Source of the DNA: Pseudanabaena yagii GIHE-NHR1 | Lineage (GTDB): Bacteria; Cyanobacteriota; Cyanobacteriia; Pseudanabaenales; Pseudanabaenaceae | DNA: 64,000 bases | NCBI RefSeq assembly: GCF_012863495.1 | Contig: NZ_JAAVJL010000002.1 | Coordinates: 188,501 to 252,500, forward strand | Direction: 5' to 3' | Part shown: piece by piece, positions 32,794 to 42,473 of the stretch | Layout: each line of letters begins with the position of its first letter | Numbering within the stretch: position 1 is the stretch's first letter | Made by a program: the position numbers and the translations under genes | The notes under the pieces: generated by a model | Database searches by the model: none | What the model was told of the DNA's origin: nothing | Seen by the model: only the letters and a program-made list of their open reading frames with translations

Positions 32794-35169
32794 TTAATGG
32801 TAATTAATGCCCAGTAATTGCGCGATCGCAGGTAAAATTGCCTCAGCTCTTTGAATATCGAGATTGGAGAAATTAGAATCGCTACTTACGGTGATTTGAT
32901 TTGATTGATTGCGTTTGACCCGTTCTCCCATCTGGCGGCGTTCTGGCGAGGGGAAAGTGGCAAAGGTGCGGCGGAGTAATGGCAAAACTAAATCAAAGGT
33001 ATCCGTTGAAAGTTTTGTGACCCAGTTATCGAGAACTTGCCAGAGGCGATCGTCATGGAGCAGGACTAAACCACTACCCTTGAGTAAACCTTCTAACCAT
33101 GCGGCGGCTTGGCTCGGTTCATTGGCTAGGGATAGAAATAGCCCCATGCGCATTTCTACATCGTTGGCGGTAAATACACCTGCATCGAGAAGTAAGCGAC
33201 AACAGCAACCCGCTAGCAGTCCATGCAGTCCCGATTGATCGGCGAGTTGAGAGAGAACACCATGCCATGCTTCCGCATATTCAGAATTTTGTAAGAGCAG
33301 GATTGCCCGATTAACTGCGATCGCTAACTCATACATCGCGGCAGCAGCTTCATCGTTGAGGGAAGCACAAGCAACGGGCAGACCCACACAAATGCGGGTA
33401 ATTAAGCCATCCATCACTTGAGCAACAATATTGGTATCGATTTGGCGGACATTGCCATAGCGGAGGAGATTGGCGAGGGATGGGACGGCTTGCATCAGGT
33501 GAGAGATATCGGCAGCGATCGCCGCTTCCGCTTGGAGACGCACCATCAAGTAACTAGCTGCATCACCAAGATTCGCTAGCAGAACTTTATCGACTAGTTT
33601 GGTGAGAGTCGGTAAATCCTTGGCTTCGTTGGCTTGATTACGGGTAAAAGCCGTAGCCGCTTCGATAAGCGTTTGTCCCCATACTCCTGCCTCAACTAAT
33701 CTGACCGCAAATTCTGGTTCCCATTGCAATTGCCAAGGTTCTTTAAAGGTTCCTTTGCTAGTGCTGTACTGGGTTCTGCCCCAAGGAATATTGAGCAAGG
33801 CTAAGCGATAGAGTAAGTGCGATCGCTCTAAATCGTTGGCATTACGCAGATCTAGCTCTAGGGTTTTGGTATCGGGCTTGAGGCGGAGCCGCTTTTGCTG
33901 ACGGATTAAGTCCTGTTGCAACGGAACCATCGGCGTATCGTCAGGGACTTTGCCCATGCGATCGCCCACAATCAATTCCTGATGAATGAACTGCATCGGT
34001 AAGGGATCGCCAAAACACAGCACTGATTGAATTGCTTCGTTGAGTTCGGGCAATCCTGCTAAGGGGCGATCGCGCATTGCCGATAATGCTTCTGCGAGGC
34101 GCACTGATTCGATCACACTTGCGGAAGAAGCATCAATATCTTTGGTGCGTAAAAGTCTGGCGACGCGAGTAATCCAACGAATTGCGACTTGGCTAGAACT
34201 ATGATGGAAGTTATGCCAGAGATGGTCATACCAGCCGGGGGAAACTACGCCAGCACCATAACCACTAGCGATCGCTAATCTTCCATACGTCCAAGGAATC
34301 CAAGTTGCTTCTACTTTGATCTTGGGTAATCCTTTGAGAATTGCAGTATCATTCTTAGCAGGTGGCAAATTCACCAGAGCAGGGGCGTGCCAAGCACCAC
34401 AGACGACAGCGATGCGTTCTTTGCCTTCAGTGATAGCAGCACGGATGGTTTGCCGCATATGCGCCTCACGCTGTTGTTCGAGTAGGCGATCGGCGGGAAT
34501 TTCTGACAAATCTTCGGCAGCATCTAATTCTTCTCTTAAAGCCGTCATCGCTTCTAAAATCGCCGCAAACAGTTCATGACTATCGCGCCGATGTTCCACC
34601 ATATATTCCCACCAGCGCTCACCATCGCTAAAGCCTGCCGCTTCCGCTAGCCAACCAAGGGGATCTTGGCGATAAAGTCTTAAATCAGATTCAGGAATTA
34701 CTTGGGGAGCTACTTCAGGACTTGATTCAGAATTTGGTGCAACATCTTCTGAAGAACTTATTTCTGATTCTGGATTAACCTCTGTTTGTTCTTTCTCTTT
34801 AATCGCCAAACGATGGGATTGGGGTAAATCCATAAACTTGATCGGAATATCCCGCTCTAAGCCATAGCGAATCGCTTGCCATTCTGGAGAGAAGATGGCA
34901 AAGGGGTAATAGACGGAATTTTCGGGGCGATCGCTGGCATAGATGAGAATGGCAACAGGGGGCTGCATTTCCTCTCTGATCACAAAAGGCAACAGGGCTT
35001 GAGCATCGGGCGGTGCTTCAATCAGGATGGCATCAGGTTGCAATTGTTCGAGGGCTTGGCATAAACTCCGCGCCGAACCAGATCCATGATGGCGAATGCC
35101 GAAAATATGGACTTTATCGGTATTATTTTTAGAGCTAGTAGAACTAGAGGCTTGGCGATCGCTCTTCAA
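32794..35169 (-). CDS. DUF5682 family protein
   Basis: 791 residues beginning with TTG at 35169, only 2 bases after the stop of the MoxR-like gene, so translation is coupled. The N-terminal region has VHIFGIRHHGSGSARSL and LIEAPPDA, and later VVCGAWHAPAL, motifs that define DUF5682 and recall the TraB/ChaN-type fold. The rest is helical repeats. Across bacteria the family is encoded with a MoxR AAA+ ATPase, a VWA protein, a SWIM zinc-finger protein and DUF5691. Only the ATPase is adjacent here. The molecular role is unknown; a chaperone- or conflict-related role has been suggested for MoxR-VWA systems in general. Confidence 0.88.
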   Translation of the reverse strand: MKSDRQASSSTSSKNNTDKVHIFGIRHHGSGSARSLCQALEQLQPDAILIEAPPDAQALLPFVIREEMQPPVAILIYASDRPENSVYYPFAIFSPEWQAIRYGLERDIPIKFMDLPQSHRLAIKEKEQTEVNPESEISSSEDVAPNSESSPEVAPQVIPESDLRLYRQDPLGWLAEAAGFSDGERWWEYMVEHRRDSHELFAAILEAMTALREELDAAEDLSEIPADRLLEQQREAHMRQTIRAAITEGKERIAVVCGAWHAPALVNLPPAKNDTAILKGLPKIKVEATWIPWTYGRLAIASGYGAGVVSPGWYDHLWHNFHHSSSQVAIRWITRVARLLRTKDIDASSASVIESVRLAEALSAMRDRPLAGLPELNEAIQSVLCFGDPLPMQFIHQELIVGDRMGKVPDDTPMVPLQQDLIRQQKRLRLKPDTKTLELDLRNANDLERSHLLYRLALLNIPWGRTQYSTSKGTFKEPWQLQWEPEFAVRLVEAGVWGQTLIEAATAFTRNQANEAKDLPTLTKLVDKVLLANLGDAASYLMVRLQAEAAIAADISHLMQAVPSLANLLRYGNVRQIDTNIVAQVMDGLITRICVGLPVACASLNDEAAAAMYELAIAVNRAILLLQNSEYAEAWHGVLSQLADQSGLHGLLAGCCCRLLLDAGVFTANDVEMRMGLFLSLANEPSQAAAWLEGLLKGSGLVLLHDDRLWQVLDNWVTKLSTDTFDLVLPLLRRTFATFPSPERRQMGERVKRNQSNQITVSSDSNFSNLDIQRAEAILPAIAQLLGINYH

Positions 35170-35171
35170 GT

Positions 35172-36338
35172 TTAATCAACCTCCCGACAAGCGCGATACA
35201 AGTCTTTCCAGTTGTCCCGTTCCTTCACCACCGTTTCTAAATATTCTTTCCAAACAAGCTGATCCTGTACGGGATCTTTGACTACTGCGCCGATCAGGCT
35301 AGAGGCAACATCTCCAGCCCGTAAGTAACCATCGCCAAAGTGAGCCGCCAGCGCTAAACCACTATTCACTACGGAAATTGCTTCGGCAGTGCTGAGAGTG
35401 CCACTGGGGGATTTGAGCTTGGTTTTGCCATCACTGGTCACACCATTTCGCAGTTCACGAAAAATGGTGACAATGCGACGTACTTCTTCGAGGGCAGGAG
35501 GTTCGGCGGGTAATTCGAGGGCACGACCGAGGCTTTCTACGCGACTCTGGACAATCTCCACTTCTTCATCGGCACTATCGGGTACTGGCAAAATCACGGT
35601 ATTAAAGCGCCGCTTTAACGCACTAGATAGCTCATTCACGCCGCGATCTCGATTATTCGCAGTGGCAATCACATTAAATCCCCTTGTGGACTGCACTTCC
35701 GAATTCAGTTCAGGAATTGGTAAAGTCTTTTCCGAAAGAATCGTAATCAAAGTATCTTGGACATCGGAAGGAATGCGGGTTAGTTCTTCTACTCTGGCGA
35801 TTTTGCCATCTGCCATCGCTCGCATCATCGGACTCGCCACTAGTGCCGCCATCGAGGGACCATCGGCTAGCAATCTGGCATAGTTCCAGCCATAGCGAAT
35901 TACTTCTTCGCTAGTTCCTGCTGTGCCTTGAATCAATAATGTGGAATCCCCAGAAATAGCGGCGGCTAAATGTTCAGACACCCAAGATTTGGCGGTTCCC
36001 GGAACTCCAAAGAGGAGCAGGGCGCGATCGGTGGTGAGGGTAGCGATCGCAATTTCAATGATGCGCTTGTTGCCAATATATTTCGGAGAAACCTCAAAGC
36101 CGTTATCTAGCTTGCCACCAAGGAGATAGGTAGACACTGCCCAAGGCGATAGCTTCCAATTGGGAGGACGTTGTTTTGTATCGATCTTGGCTAGTTCTGC
36201 TAACTCTTCCGCAAATTGACTTTCGGCATGTTCACGCAGTAGGGTTGATACAGAGGTAGTTACTGTTGTGGCTACTTCGGTATTGTCTACTTTTGCCTTG
36301 GCAGTTTTAGCAGTTTTGGCTGGTTTTTCCGTATTCAT
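35172..36338 (-). CDS. MoxR-like AAA+ ATPase
   Basis: 388 residues. Walker A is GVPGTAKSW, the Walker B region is KIARVEELTRIPSDVQD (the first acidic position is Val-Glu-Glu rather than Asp-Glu), sensor 1 is in NVIATANNRD, and the arginine finger region is ELSSALKRRFN. The first ~55 residues are Ala/Thr/Lys-rich. MoxR ATPases work with VWA partners to remodel proteins or load metals. This one leads a two-gene operon with DUF5682. No VWA gene is nearby. Confidence 0.92.
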   Translation of the reverse strand: MNTEKPAKTAKTAKAKVDNTEVATTVTTSVSTLLREHAESQFAEELAELAKIDTKQRPPNWKLSPWAVSTYLLGGKLDNGFEVSPKYIGNKRIIEIAIATLTTDRALLLFGVPGTAKSWVSEHLAAAISGDSTLLIQGTAGTSEEVIRYGWNYARLLADGPSMAALVASPMMRAMADGKIARVEELTRIPSDVQDTLITILSEKTLPIPELNSEVQSTRGFNVIATANNRDRGVNELSSALKRRFNTVILPVPDSADEEVEIVQSRVESLGRALELPAEPPALEEVRRIVTIFRELRNGVTSDGKTKLKSPSGTLSTAEAISVVNSGLALAAHFGDGYLRAGDVASSLIGAVVKDPVQDQLVWKEYLETVVKERDNWKDLYRACREVD

Positions 36339-36521
36339 AGAAATATACGATCAAGGGAGTTAAGTTCCCTTTAGTCTTTTGATCTGGTTCATTTTAACAA
36401 AATGTTTGGAATGATGAGCAATGATTCCAGTTATTTACAGAATTTCATATCTATGGTGATGCGTTGTAAAAACTGTGCAGGAAAGCGCTCAAAGCTCCCA
36501 TTTATAAACCAGAACCAAGAA

Positions 36522-36797
36522 TTACCATTTCAGACATTCCCAATCCTCTTCATCTATGATTGGGCTAACAATATCACCTAGAATTTCAACTTTTCCTGCT
36601 AGATGCTTTGGTGTTGTGCGCTTTGGCTTTTTGTTAGGGATATCTTGGTCGGGTACAGTCTCTTTCTGAGGTGGAATAGATATAGATTTTAGATATAAGC
36701 TAACGATCGCCTGTAGTGCTTGACGATGTTCTGGGGTTGCATTTTGGTATGCGTCTGCGATGGGTGCTTCGACTTCTAGGGTAATTTGTTTGATCAT
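36522..36797 (-). CDS. Antitoxin-like small protein, orphan
   Basis: 91 residues from ATG 36797 (TTG 36827 would add ten). The N-terminus MIKQITLEVEAPIADAY with EHRQALQAIVSLYL looks like a short DNA-binding or dimerisation unit. The C-terminus ends in an acidic IVSPIIDEEDWE tail like those that cap toxins. No toxin gene lies next to it. The identification as an antitoxin is by appearance only. It marks the left edge of the accessory island. Confidence 0.5.
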   Translation of the reverse strand: MIKQITLEVEAPIADAYQNATPEHRQALQAIVSLYLKSISIPPQKETVPDQDIPNKKPKRTTPKHLAGKVEILGDIVSPIIDEEDWECLKW

Positions 36798-37006
36798 GGT
36801 TTTGTTAGGATTTGAGAGATTTTTCAAACTCTTGTTTTTTGCTAGAGATTAAAGAACGCAGGTGATCGCCTTCTAACCCTTGTTTCCTATCCTCAAGTTC
36901 TAAGCGATAAGATTAATCTCTTCAATCTAAAATTGTTGCTATTATAATCAGTATTAGAATTGAAACATAAAATATCAACCATAACTTCTAAGAGAAAAAC
37001 TTTACT

Positions 37007-37116
37007 ATGGCGAGAATGATACCTCAGACGCTTTCCGTAACAACTAAAAGCAATGCTGAGAAAAAATTATTTGCTATCCTAGAAAAAGAACTAGATAAAG
37101 ACTATGTAGTTTTTCA
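37007..37116 (+). pseudogene. NERD-helicase gene, fragment 1 of 3 (codons 1-36)
   Basis: Begins with ATG 37007 and reads MARMIPQTLSV, then a helix with KKLFAILEKEL and DYVVF, the usual N-terminus of a NERD nuclease domain. It is cut after agtttttca (37108-37116), which is duplicated at 39681-39689 beyond the inserted element. The frame runs into the element and stops. See the third fragment for the reconstructed protein. Confidence 0.85.
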
Positions 37117-37251
37117 CTTAGTACAGGACAAAAAGTTGCAAAAGTAGGCAGGGAGGGGTTTTATAAAAGATAACCACATCGTAAATAAAACCCCTATGAA
37201 AGAGATTAACCTATTCCGAGAAAAGTTGCAGCAACATCTGCAATGGAATCA

Positions 37252-38665
37252 GCAATTCTCATTATGAACGAAGGCTAGTCAAACCGTTGATATAGGGATA
37301 TTGTAAATAACATGATGATTGATTTAGGGGAAGAGCTTTGAAAGCACAAGGCTCATTCGACAGAATTGTAGAAATTTTCCGACAACAACTAGAATCATTG
37401 CCAGACAAGCGGACAGGCAAAAATAGTCGCTATGGCATGGAAGATGCAGCCATGAGTGCATTCAGTGTATTTTTCACTCAAAGTCCATCATTCTTGTCTT
37501 ACCAGCGGACAATGGAGCAGACAAAAGGGCGAAGCAACGCCCAAAGTTTATTTGGGGTGCATAAAATACCAACGGATAACCATATCCGAGACTTGCTAGA
37601 CCCAGTGCAACCTAAAGAAATGTTTCCAGTGTTCGAGACAATCTTGGAGACGATAGAGCAAAAGGGGAAACTGCAAGGATTTCGAGGATTCGCCAACAAT
37701 CTATTAATGGCGCTAGATGGGACAGAGTACTTTAGTTCAAAACAAATACACTGTCACCATTGTTCGAGTAGGAAAATGAAATCAGGAGAAATTCATTATT
37801 TTCATAGCGTAGTTACGCCAGTTATCGTCAGTCCACATCAATCGCAAGTGATTCCCCTAGTACCAGAATTTATTGTGCCGCAGGATGGAAATGACAAGCA
37901 AGACTGTGAGAATACAGCCGCCAAAAGATGGTTGTTACAACATGGCAGTAAGTACAGTGCATTCAAGGTAACTGTTTTGGGTGATGACCTTTATTCTCGC
38001 CAACCCTCTGCCAAATGCTATTAGAGCAACAGTTCAACTTCATCTTAGTCTGCCGCCCGAATCTCACCCCACTATCTATGAGCATATAGAAGGGATTGCT
38101 TTGCCAACGGTGGTTGTCAATAAGTGGACAGGGAAAGTTCAAGAGACCTATACCTACCAATATGTCAATGGGCTACCTATCAAAGATGGTGACGATGCTT
38201 TGCTGGTTAACTGGTGTGAACTAACTGTGACTAGACCTGATGGCAAGGTAGTTTACAAAAACTCTTTTGCCACCAATCACCTGATTACTGAGCAAACAGT
38301 GGTGGAAATCGTGCTGGCTGGTCGTACTCGTTGGAAAGTGGAAAATGAGAATAACAATACTCTCAAAACTAAGGGCTACAACCTAGAACACAACTTTGGA
38401 CATGGCAAGGAGCATCTTGCTTCATTCCTAGCCACCCTCAATATTTTGTCCCTACTATTTCACACGTTATTGGAATTGGTCGATGACAAGTACCAGTTAT
38501 TGCGCTCTCATTTGCCAACCCGCAAAACCTTTTTTAACGATTTACGCGCCTTGACTCGATATCTTGTTTTTGATAGTTGGGATCATCTTTTGACTTTTAT
38601 GATTCAAGGTTTGGAGTTAGATCTCCCTCCCAACAGTAGTTAATTTTTCATAATGAGAATTGCTG
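37252..38665 (+). mobile_element. Nested insertion sequence (IS-A), 1414 bp
   Basis: 19-bp perfect terminal inverted repeats (cagcaattctcattatgaa at 37252-37270, complement at 38647-38665). It is flanked by a 10-bp target duplication, gcaatggaat (37242-37251 and 38666-38675). It inserted into the transposase gene of IS-B, so it is the younger of the two. Confidence 0.92.
37338..38643 (+). pseudogene. Transposase of IS-A, twice frameshifted
   Basis: A DDE-type transposase of about 435 residues. The first part (from TTG 37338) has SRYGMEDAAMSAFSVFF and LLMALDGTEYFSS with the first Asp, and the last part has RTRWKVENENNNTLKTKGY with the Glu. Around 38010-38080 the expected reading moves through all three frames: SRQP in the first, CQMLLEQQFNFILVCRP in the second, ESHPTIYEH in the third. 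Two single-base losses within about 70 bases explain this. The protein cannot be made intact, so the element could move only with help from another copy. Confidence 0.85.
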
Positions 38666-39689
38666 GCAATGGAATAGAGCAAGACTAGCCTTTGTGTCCA
38701 TGTTCTTGATCGCGCTAATGCGAGTAAAGACAGTAAACCTAGCTGAAATTGCCACAGGATTTAGTGGTTATGCCAAAGTCGAATCACACTATAAGAGGTT
38801 ACAGAGATTTTTTCGAGACTTTGAAGTGGACTATGAAAAGATCGCACTCATGGTCGTCAAAGTCATGCAAATCCCCGAACCTTGGGTAATTTCTATCGAC
38901 CGCACCGATTGGGAATTCGGTAAAACCGTGTTTAATGTGCTGACATTGGGAATAGTGCATTACGGTATTGCATTCCCGTTGGTATGGATGATGCTGGACA
39001 AAAAAGGTAACTCAAACACCCGTGAGCGCTGTGAATTGTGTAATCGATTTCTGGAAATATTTGGAGACCGCAAAATCGACTTTTTGAGTGCAGACCGAGA
39101 GTTTGTCGGTGAGGATTGGTTAGATTACTTGTTGTGTGAACCATGTAACCGTTTTCGTATCCGCCGTAAAAATACTTTGCTCAATGACGGGCAGAAAAAA
39201 CTGCGTGCCGACATTTGTTTTCAAGACCTCCAAGTTGGTCAGTCCAAAGTATTGTCCAAGCCCAGAAAGGTTTGGAACCATTGGCTTCGTATAGCCGCTA
39301 TGCGTCTTGATGATGGCGATTTATTAATTGTCGCGACGACTCATGACCCTGATACGGCTATTGCTGACTATGCTAAGCGTTGGGCTATTGAGACTTTATT
39401 CGGGTGCTTTAAAACCCGTGGCTTTTGTTTGGAGTCCACTCATCTTCAAGATCCTGAACGTCTTTCCAAACTAATTGCTTTGCTTACTCTGGCTTTATGT
39501 TGGGCTTTTTCTTCTGGGCTTTGGTTGGCTCAACTAAATCCCCTCAAGCCTAAAAAACACGGTCGTCTTCCTAAAAGCATTTTTCGCCTTGGTTTTGATT
39601 TCCTTCGTCACATCATCTTTGACTTACATCTCAATTCTCAAGCCTTCTTTAACTCCATTAAATTTTTGTCCTGTACTTAGAGTTTTTCA

Positions 39690-40047
39690 TAGTGCATGGT
39701 GGCAAGCTGATAAGTACTATATACAAGAACGTGAAAGTGATTTTACTATAGTTCATCCAGAGAAAGGAATCCTATTATTAGAGGTAAAAGGAGGGAAAAT
39801 ATCTTATGACTCTATAAATAAATCTTGGTATCAAAATCAAGATAGGATGAAAAGGTCTCCATTTGATCAAGCTAGAGAAATTAGGTATTCATTTATAAAA
39901 TTTCTGAGTAGGTCTAGTAGTAACCTATCAAGAGCGTGTATTGGTCAATGCGCAGCTTTTCCTGATGTGGATGCTATAGAAAATGGATTGCCATCTGAAG
40001 CTCCTCGCAATATATTGCTATTGCGTCCTCAACTCAAAGATATTAAT
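39690..40047 (+). pseudogene. NERD-helicase gene, fragment 2 of 3 (codons 37-156)
   Basis: Holds the nuclease core: SDFTIVHPEKGILLLEVKGG with Asp54 and the E-x-K pair Glu68/Lys70 in reconstructed numbering, the metal-binding pattern of NERD and related restriction-endonuclease folds. It also contains RSPFDQAREI, typical of NERD domains. It ends at gatattaat (40039-40047), duplicated at 41360-41368 on the other side of the next element. Confidence 0.88.
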
Positions 40048-41359
40048 CTGATTGACTGACAAAAGTGGTAAGAGAAGTTGCGAGAAAGTATACAGAGATT
40101 GAATTTGAGTAAAAAAGAGGCGTATGCTGTTTTTTGAAGAAAAAGGAGCATAGGACAAATGACCCAAAACGCCTCACGTATCTATAATGAACTAATAAAA
40201 TTCGGGAGTCAATACAGCCAGTGGTCAGATGTGCGCCATTTGGGAGTAATGGCGTGGATGATGGTGGGAATGATCGCCACAGGGAGTGTGAATTTAACGA
40301 AGTGGTTAAGCCATATCAACACAAAAGCATTGATCGCCCAAAGCACGCAAAGACAACTATCAAGATGGCTGAACAATCCGCGCATAAATCCAGCTAAGCT
40401 ATACAGTCCAGTAATCAAAGAGTTAATCGCTAAATGGAAAGAGCCAGAAATATATCTGAGTTTTGATACCAGTCAACTGTGGGAAGAATACAGCATGATC
40501 CGATTGTGTGTAGTTCATCAGGGAAGAGCTTTACCGTTATGTTGGCGTGTAATCAAACATCGCAGTAGTAGTGTGGAGATGAGTAGCTATCAAGACATGC
40601 TCAAACGCGCATCGAAACTGTTGCCCGTGAATGTCAAAGTAGTTTTATTAGCAGACCGAGCATTTGCTAATCCAGAACTGGTGCGCTATGTGTGGGAATT
40701 AAAATGGCAATGTCGGATTCGGATCAAGGGTAATTTCTGGATATATGCCCCCAAGCATGGCTGGCAAACAGTCAAACAATTACATCTTCGTCTTGGTGAA
40801 GCTAAGTTGATCCACAATGTTAAAGTTCACAAAACTGAGTCCAAGCGTCTTACCGATGTGCATATTGCGGCGGCTTGGGAATCTGGGAGCCGAGAGTATT
40901 GGTATATTCTCAGTACTGAACCTACCACACTCCAAACTTTTTGGGAGTATGGTCTGAGATTCGATATTGAGGAGAATTTCTTGGATGATAAATCTAATGG
41001 CTTTGATTTAGAATCTTCGCGTTTACGTTCGGCTCCTGCCATTTCTCGCCTTTGTTTTGTGATAGCACTGACCACCTTGTTTTTAACGGCTCAAGGACTG
41101 GCGGTTGCTGATTCTGGCTATCGTCGTTTGGTTGATCCTCATTGGTTTCGTGGGCTTAGTTATCTCAAGATTGGCTGGAACTGGATTCACACCGCTATCA
41201 CTAAAAACTGGGCTTTCTTGCCTTTCTACTCTTTTACTTCTTATCTTGACTCTCACCCTGCTATTGCTTCTCGTCGAAAACATCTTCAGAAATTATTCCG
41301 CATTGAGTTCTATGCTTCTACTCTCGACTATGCTTCATAGACTTTTGTCAGTCAATCAG
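40048..41359 (+). mobile_element. IS4-type element (IS-C), 1312 bp, intact
   Basis: 19-bp perfect inverted repeats (ctgattgactgacaaaagt at 40048-40066, complement at 41341-41359) and a 9-bp target duplication gatattaat. It carries one uninterrupted transposase gene and broke the NERD-helicase gene between codons 156 and 157. Confidence 0.93.
40159..41340 (+). CDS. IS4-type transposase of IS-C
   Basis: 393 residues. Catalytic acids appear in YLSFDTSQLW, VVLLADRAFAN and RFDIEENFLDDKSNG, the last with the Glu of the DDE triad and the following Lys. The frame is complete and the element ends are intact, so it may be active. The stop codon tag (41338-41340) directly abuts the right terminal repeat. 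Confidence 0.92.
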   Translation: MTQNASRIYNELIKFGSQYSQWSDVRHLGVMAWMMVGMIATGSVNLTKWLSHINTKALIAQSTQRQLSRWLNNPRINPAKLYSPVIKELIAKWKEPEIYLSFDTSQLWEEYSMIRLCVVHQGRALPLCWRVIKHRSSSVEMSSYQDMLKRASKLLPVNVKVVLLADRAFANPELVRYVWELKWQCRIRIKGNFWIYAPKHGWQTVKQLHLRLGEAKLIHNVKVHKTESKRLTDVHIAAAWESGSREYWYILSTEPTTLQTFWEYGLRFDIEENFLDDKSNGFDLESSRLRSAPAISRLCFVIALTTLFLTAQGLAVADSGYRRLVDPHWFRGLSYLKIGWNWIHTAITKNWAFLPFYSFTSYLDSHPAIASRRKHLQKLFRIEFYASTLDYAS

Positions 41360-41368
41360 GATATTAAT

Positions 41369-42463
41369 AGACATATATCATCTATCTTTGATTACTATTC
41401 TTGCAGTGGAAATCACTTAAGGTTGGGAGAAAAGGGTGTAAATAGAATTATAGATTTGATTTCGCCGAAAACCAACTTCAAGAAGTATATTGGTAATGAT
41501 CTAAGCGAGATTCATCAAGAAATTCTCCGCTTAACTGAGCAGCAATTTGCGATATTAAATAGCCTGTATTTTCAATCTCAATGCACAATTTTAGGGTGTG
41601 CTGGATCAGGTAAAACACAATTAGCAATAGAAAAGACAAGGCAACTATCTCAACAAAATTATACAACTCTTATAACTTGTAAGTCTCTTAATTTAAGTCT
41701 TTATATTGCAGCTTCATTATCACAAGAAATCGAGTCAAATCATTGCGTAGTATCACATTATAGTAAAGTAATAGAAAATTATAACAACAGAAAATTTGAT
41801 GCTATTATTCTTGACGAAGGTCAAGATTTTGAGCGTAGTGAATTAGATCTTTTAAAGAAGCTCCTAACTGAAGAAGAAATATTTTACATATTTCAGGATA
41901 GCAATCAAAATATATCCAAAAAGGAAAATATTAGCAAGTATACACTTCAATTAAATCCTATGGCTTTAAACAAAAACTGTAGGAATACCAATCAAATATT
42001 TCATTATGCTAAGCCATTTGTATCTTGCTTACATCCTCTAGAAAGCTCATCAATTGATGGCAGGGATGTAGTTCAAAAAGTATATGATAGACCTTGTAAT
42101 CTTCTACTAATGATTGAGAAAGATATCTCTTTTTTGGTTAATGAAGAGAAAGTAAATTCCAATCAGATTATTATATTGACTGATATACATCCACTATCGA
42201 AGTCATTTTTAGCAAGTTTATCTAAAATTGGAAATTTCTCTTTAATAGAATATTCACTAAACAATAAAGAGAAGCAAAGTATTCAATATGAAAATATAGG
42301 AAGATATAAAGGGCTTGAAAATGACATTATTTTACTTGTTCTTGAAAAGCCTAAAACATTAGTTCCAAACAACTGGGATATTGCCAATAAATACATCGGA
42401 GCTACTAGAGCAAAAAGTTATTTAATTGTCTATGAAGCTCCTGATCCAGAAATTGACTTTTAA
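41369..42463 (+). pseudogene. NERD-helicase gene, fragment 3 of 3 (codons 157-520)
   Basis: Superfamily 1 helicase part: Walker A GCAGSGKT at 232-239, Walker B DEGQD at 305-309, motif V-like YKGLEND, and motif VI ATRAK at 501-505 of the reconstructed protein. The three pieces are 110, 358 and 1095 bases, 1563 together, exactly 521 codons including the stop, in one frame without an internal stop. NERD plus SF1 helicase proteins include antiphage nuclease-helicases such as Nhi. Here it is disrupted by two separate insertions and cannot make the full protein. An ATG inside this fragment might still give a helicase-only piece, but no ribosome-binding site is evident. Confidence 0.9.
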
Positions 42464-42473
42464 AATATGATTT

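Larger units (their letters stand above)
37117..39680 (+). mobile_element. IS4-family element (IS-B), itself interrupted
   Basis: Ends are cttagtacaggacaaaaa (37117-37134) and, inverted, tttttgtcctgtacttag (39663-39680), 17 of 18 matching. It is flanked by a 9-bp target duplication, agtttttca. Without the inner element it would be 1140 bp. Its insertion broke the NERD-helicase gene. Confidence 0.9.
37193..39680 (+). pseudogene. Transposase of IS-B, interrupted by IS-A
   Basis: The N-terminal codons lie at 37198-37251 (KEINLFREKLQQHLQWN) and the rest at 38676-39680, joining as HLQWN-RARLAFVSMF when IS-A and one copy of gcaatggaat are removed. The IS4 signature Y-x2-R-x3-E-x6-K is present as YAKRWAIETLFGCFK, and the first Asp is in ISIDRTDWEFG. 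The likely start ATG 37196 is one base out of frame across a run of five A's, so a frame slip or a further mutation is present even before the interruption. Confidence 0.85.

Noticed and set aside
41105-41368. 452-codon reading of the helicase starting inside IS-C
   Set aside because: The first 88 codons are read from IS-C in a frame different from its transposase; target duplication and motif positions show that real coding begins again at 41369.
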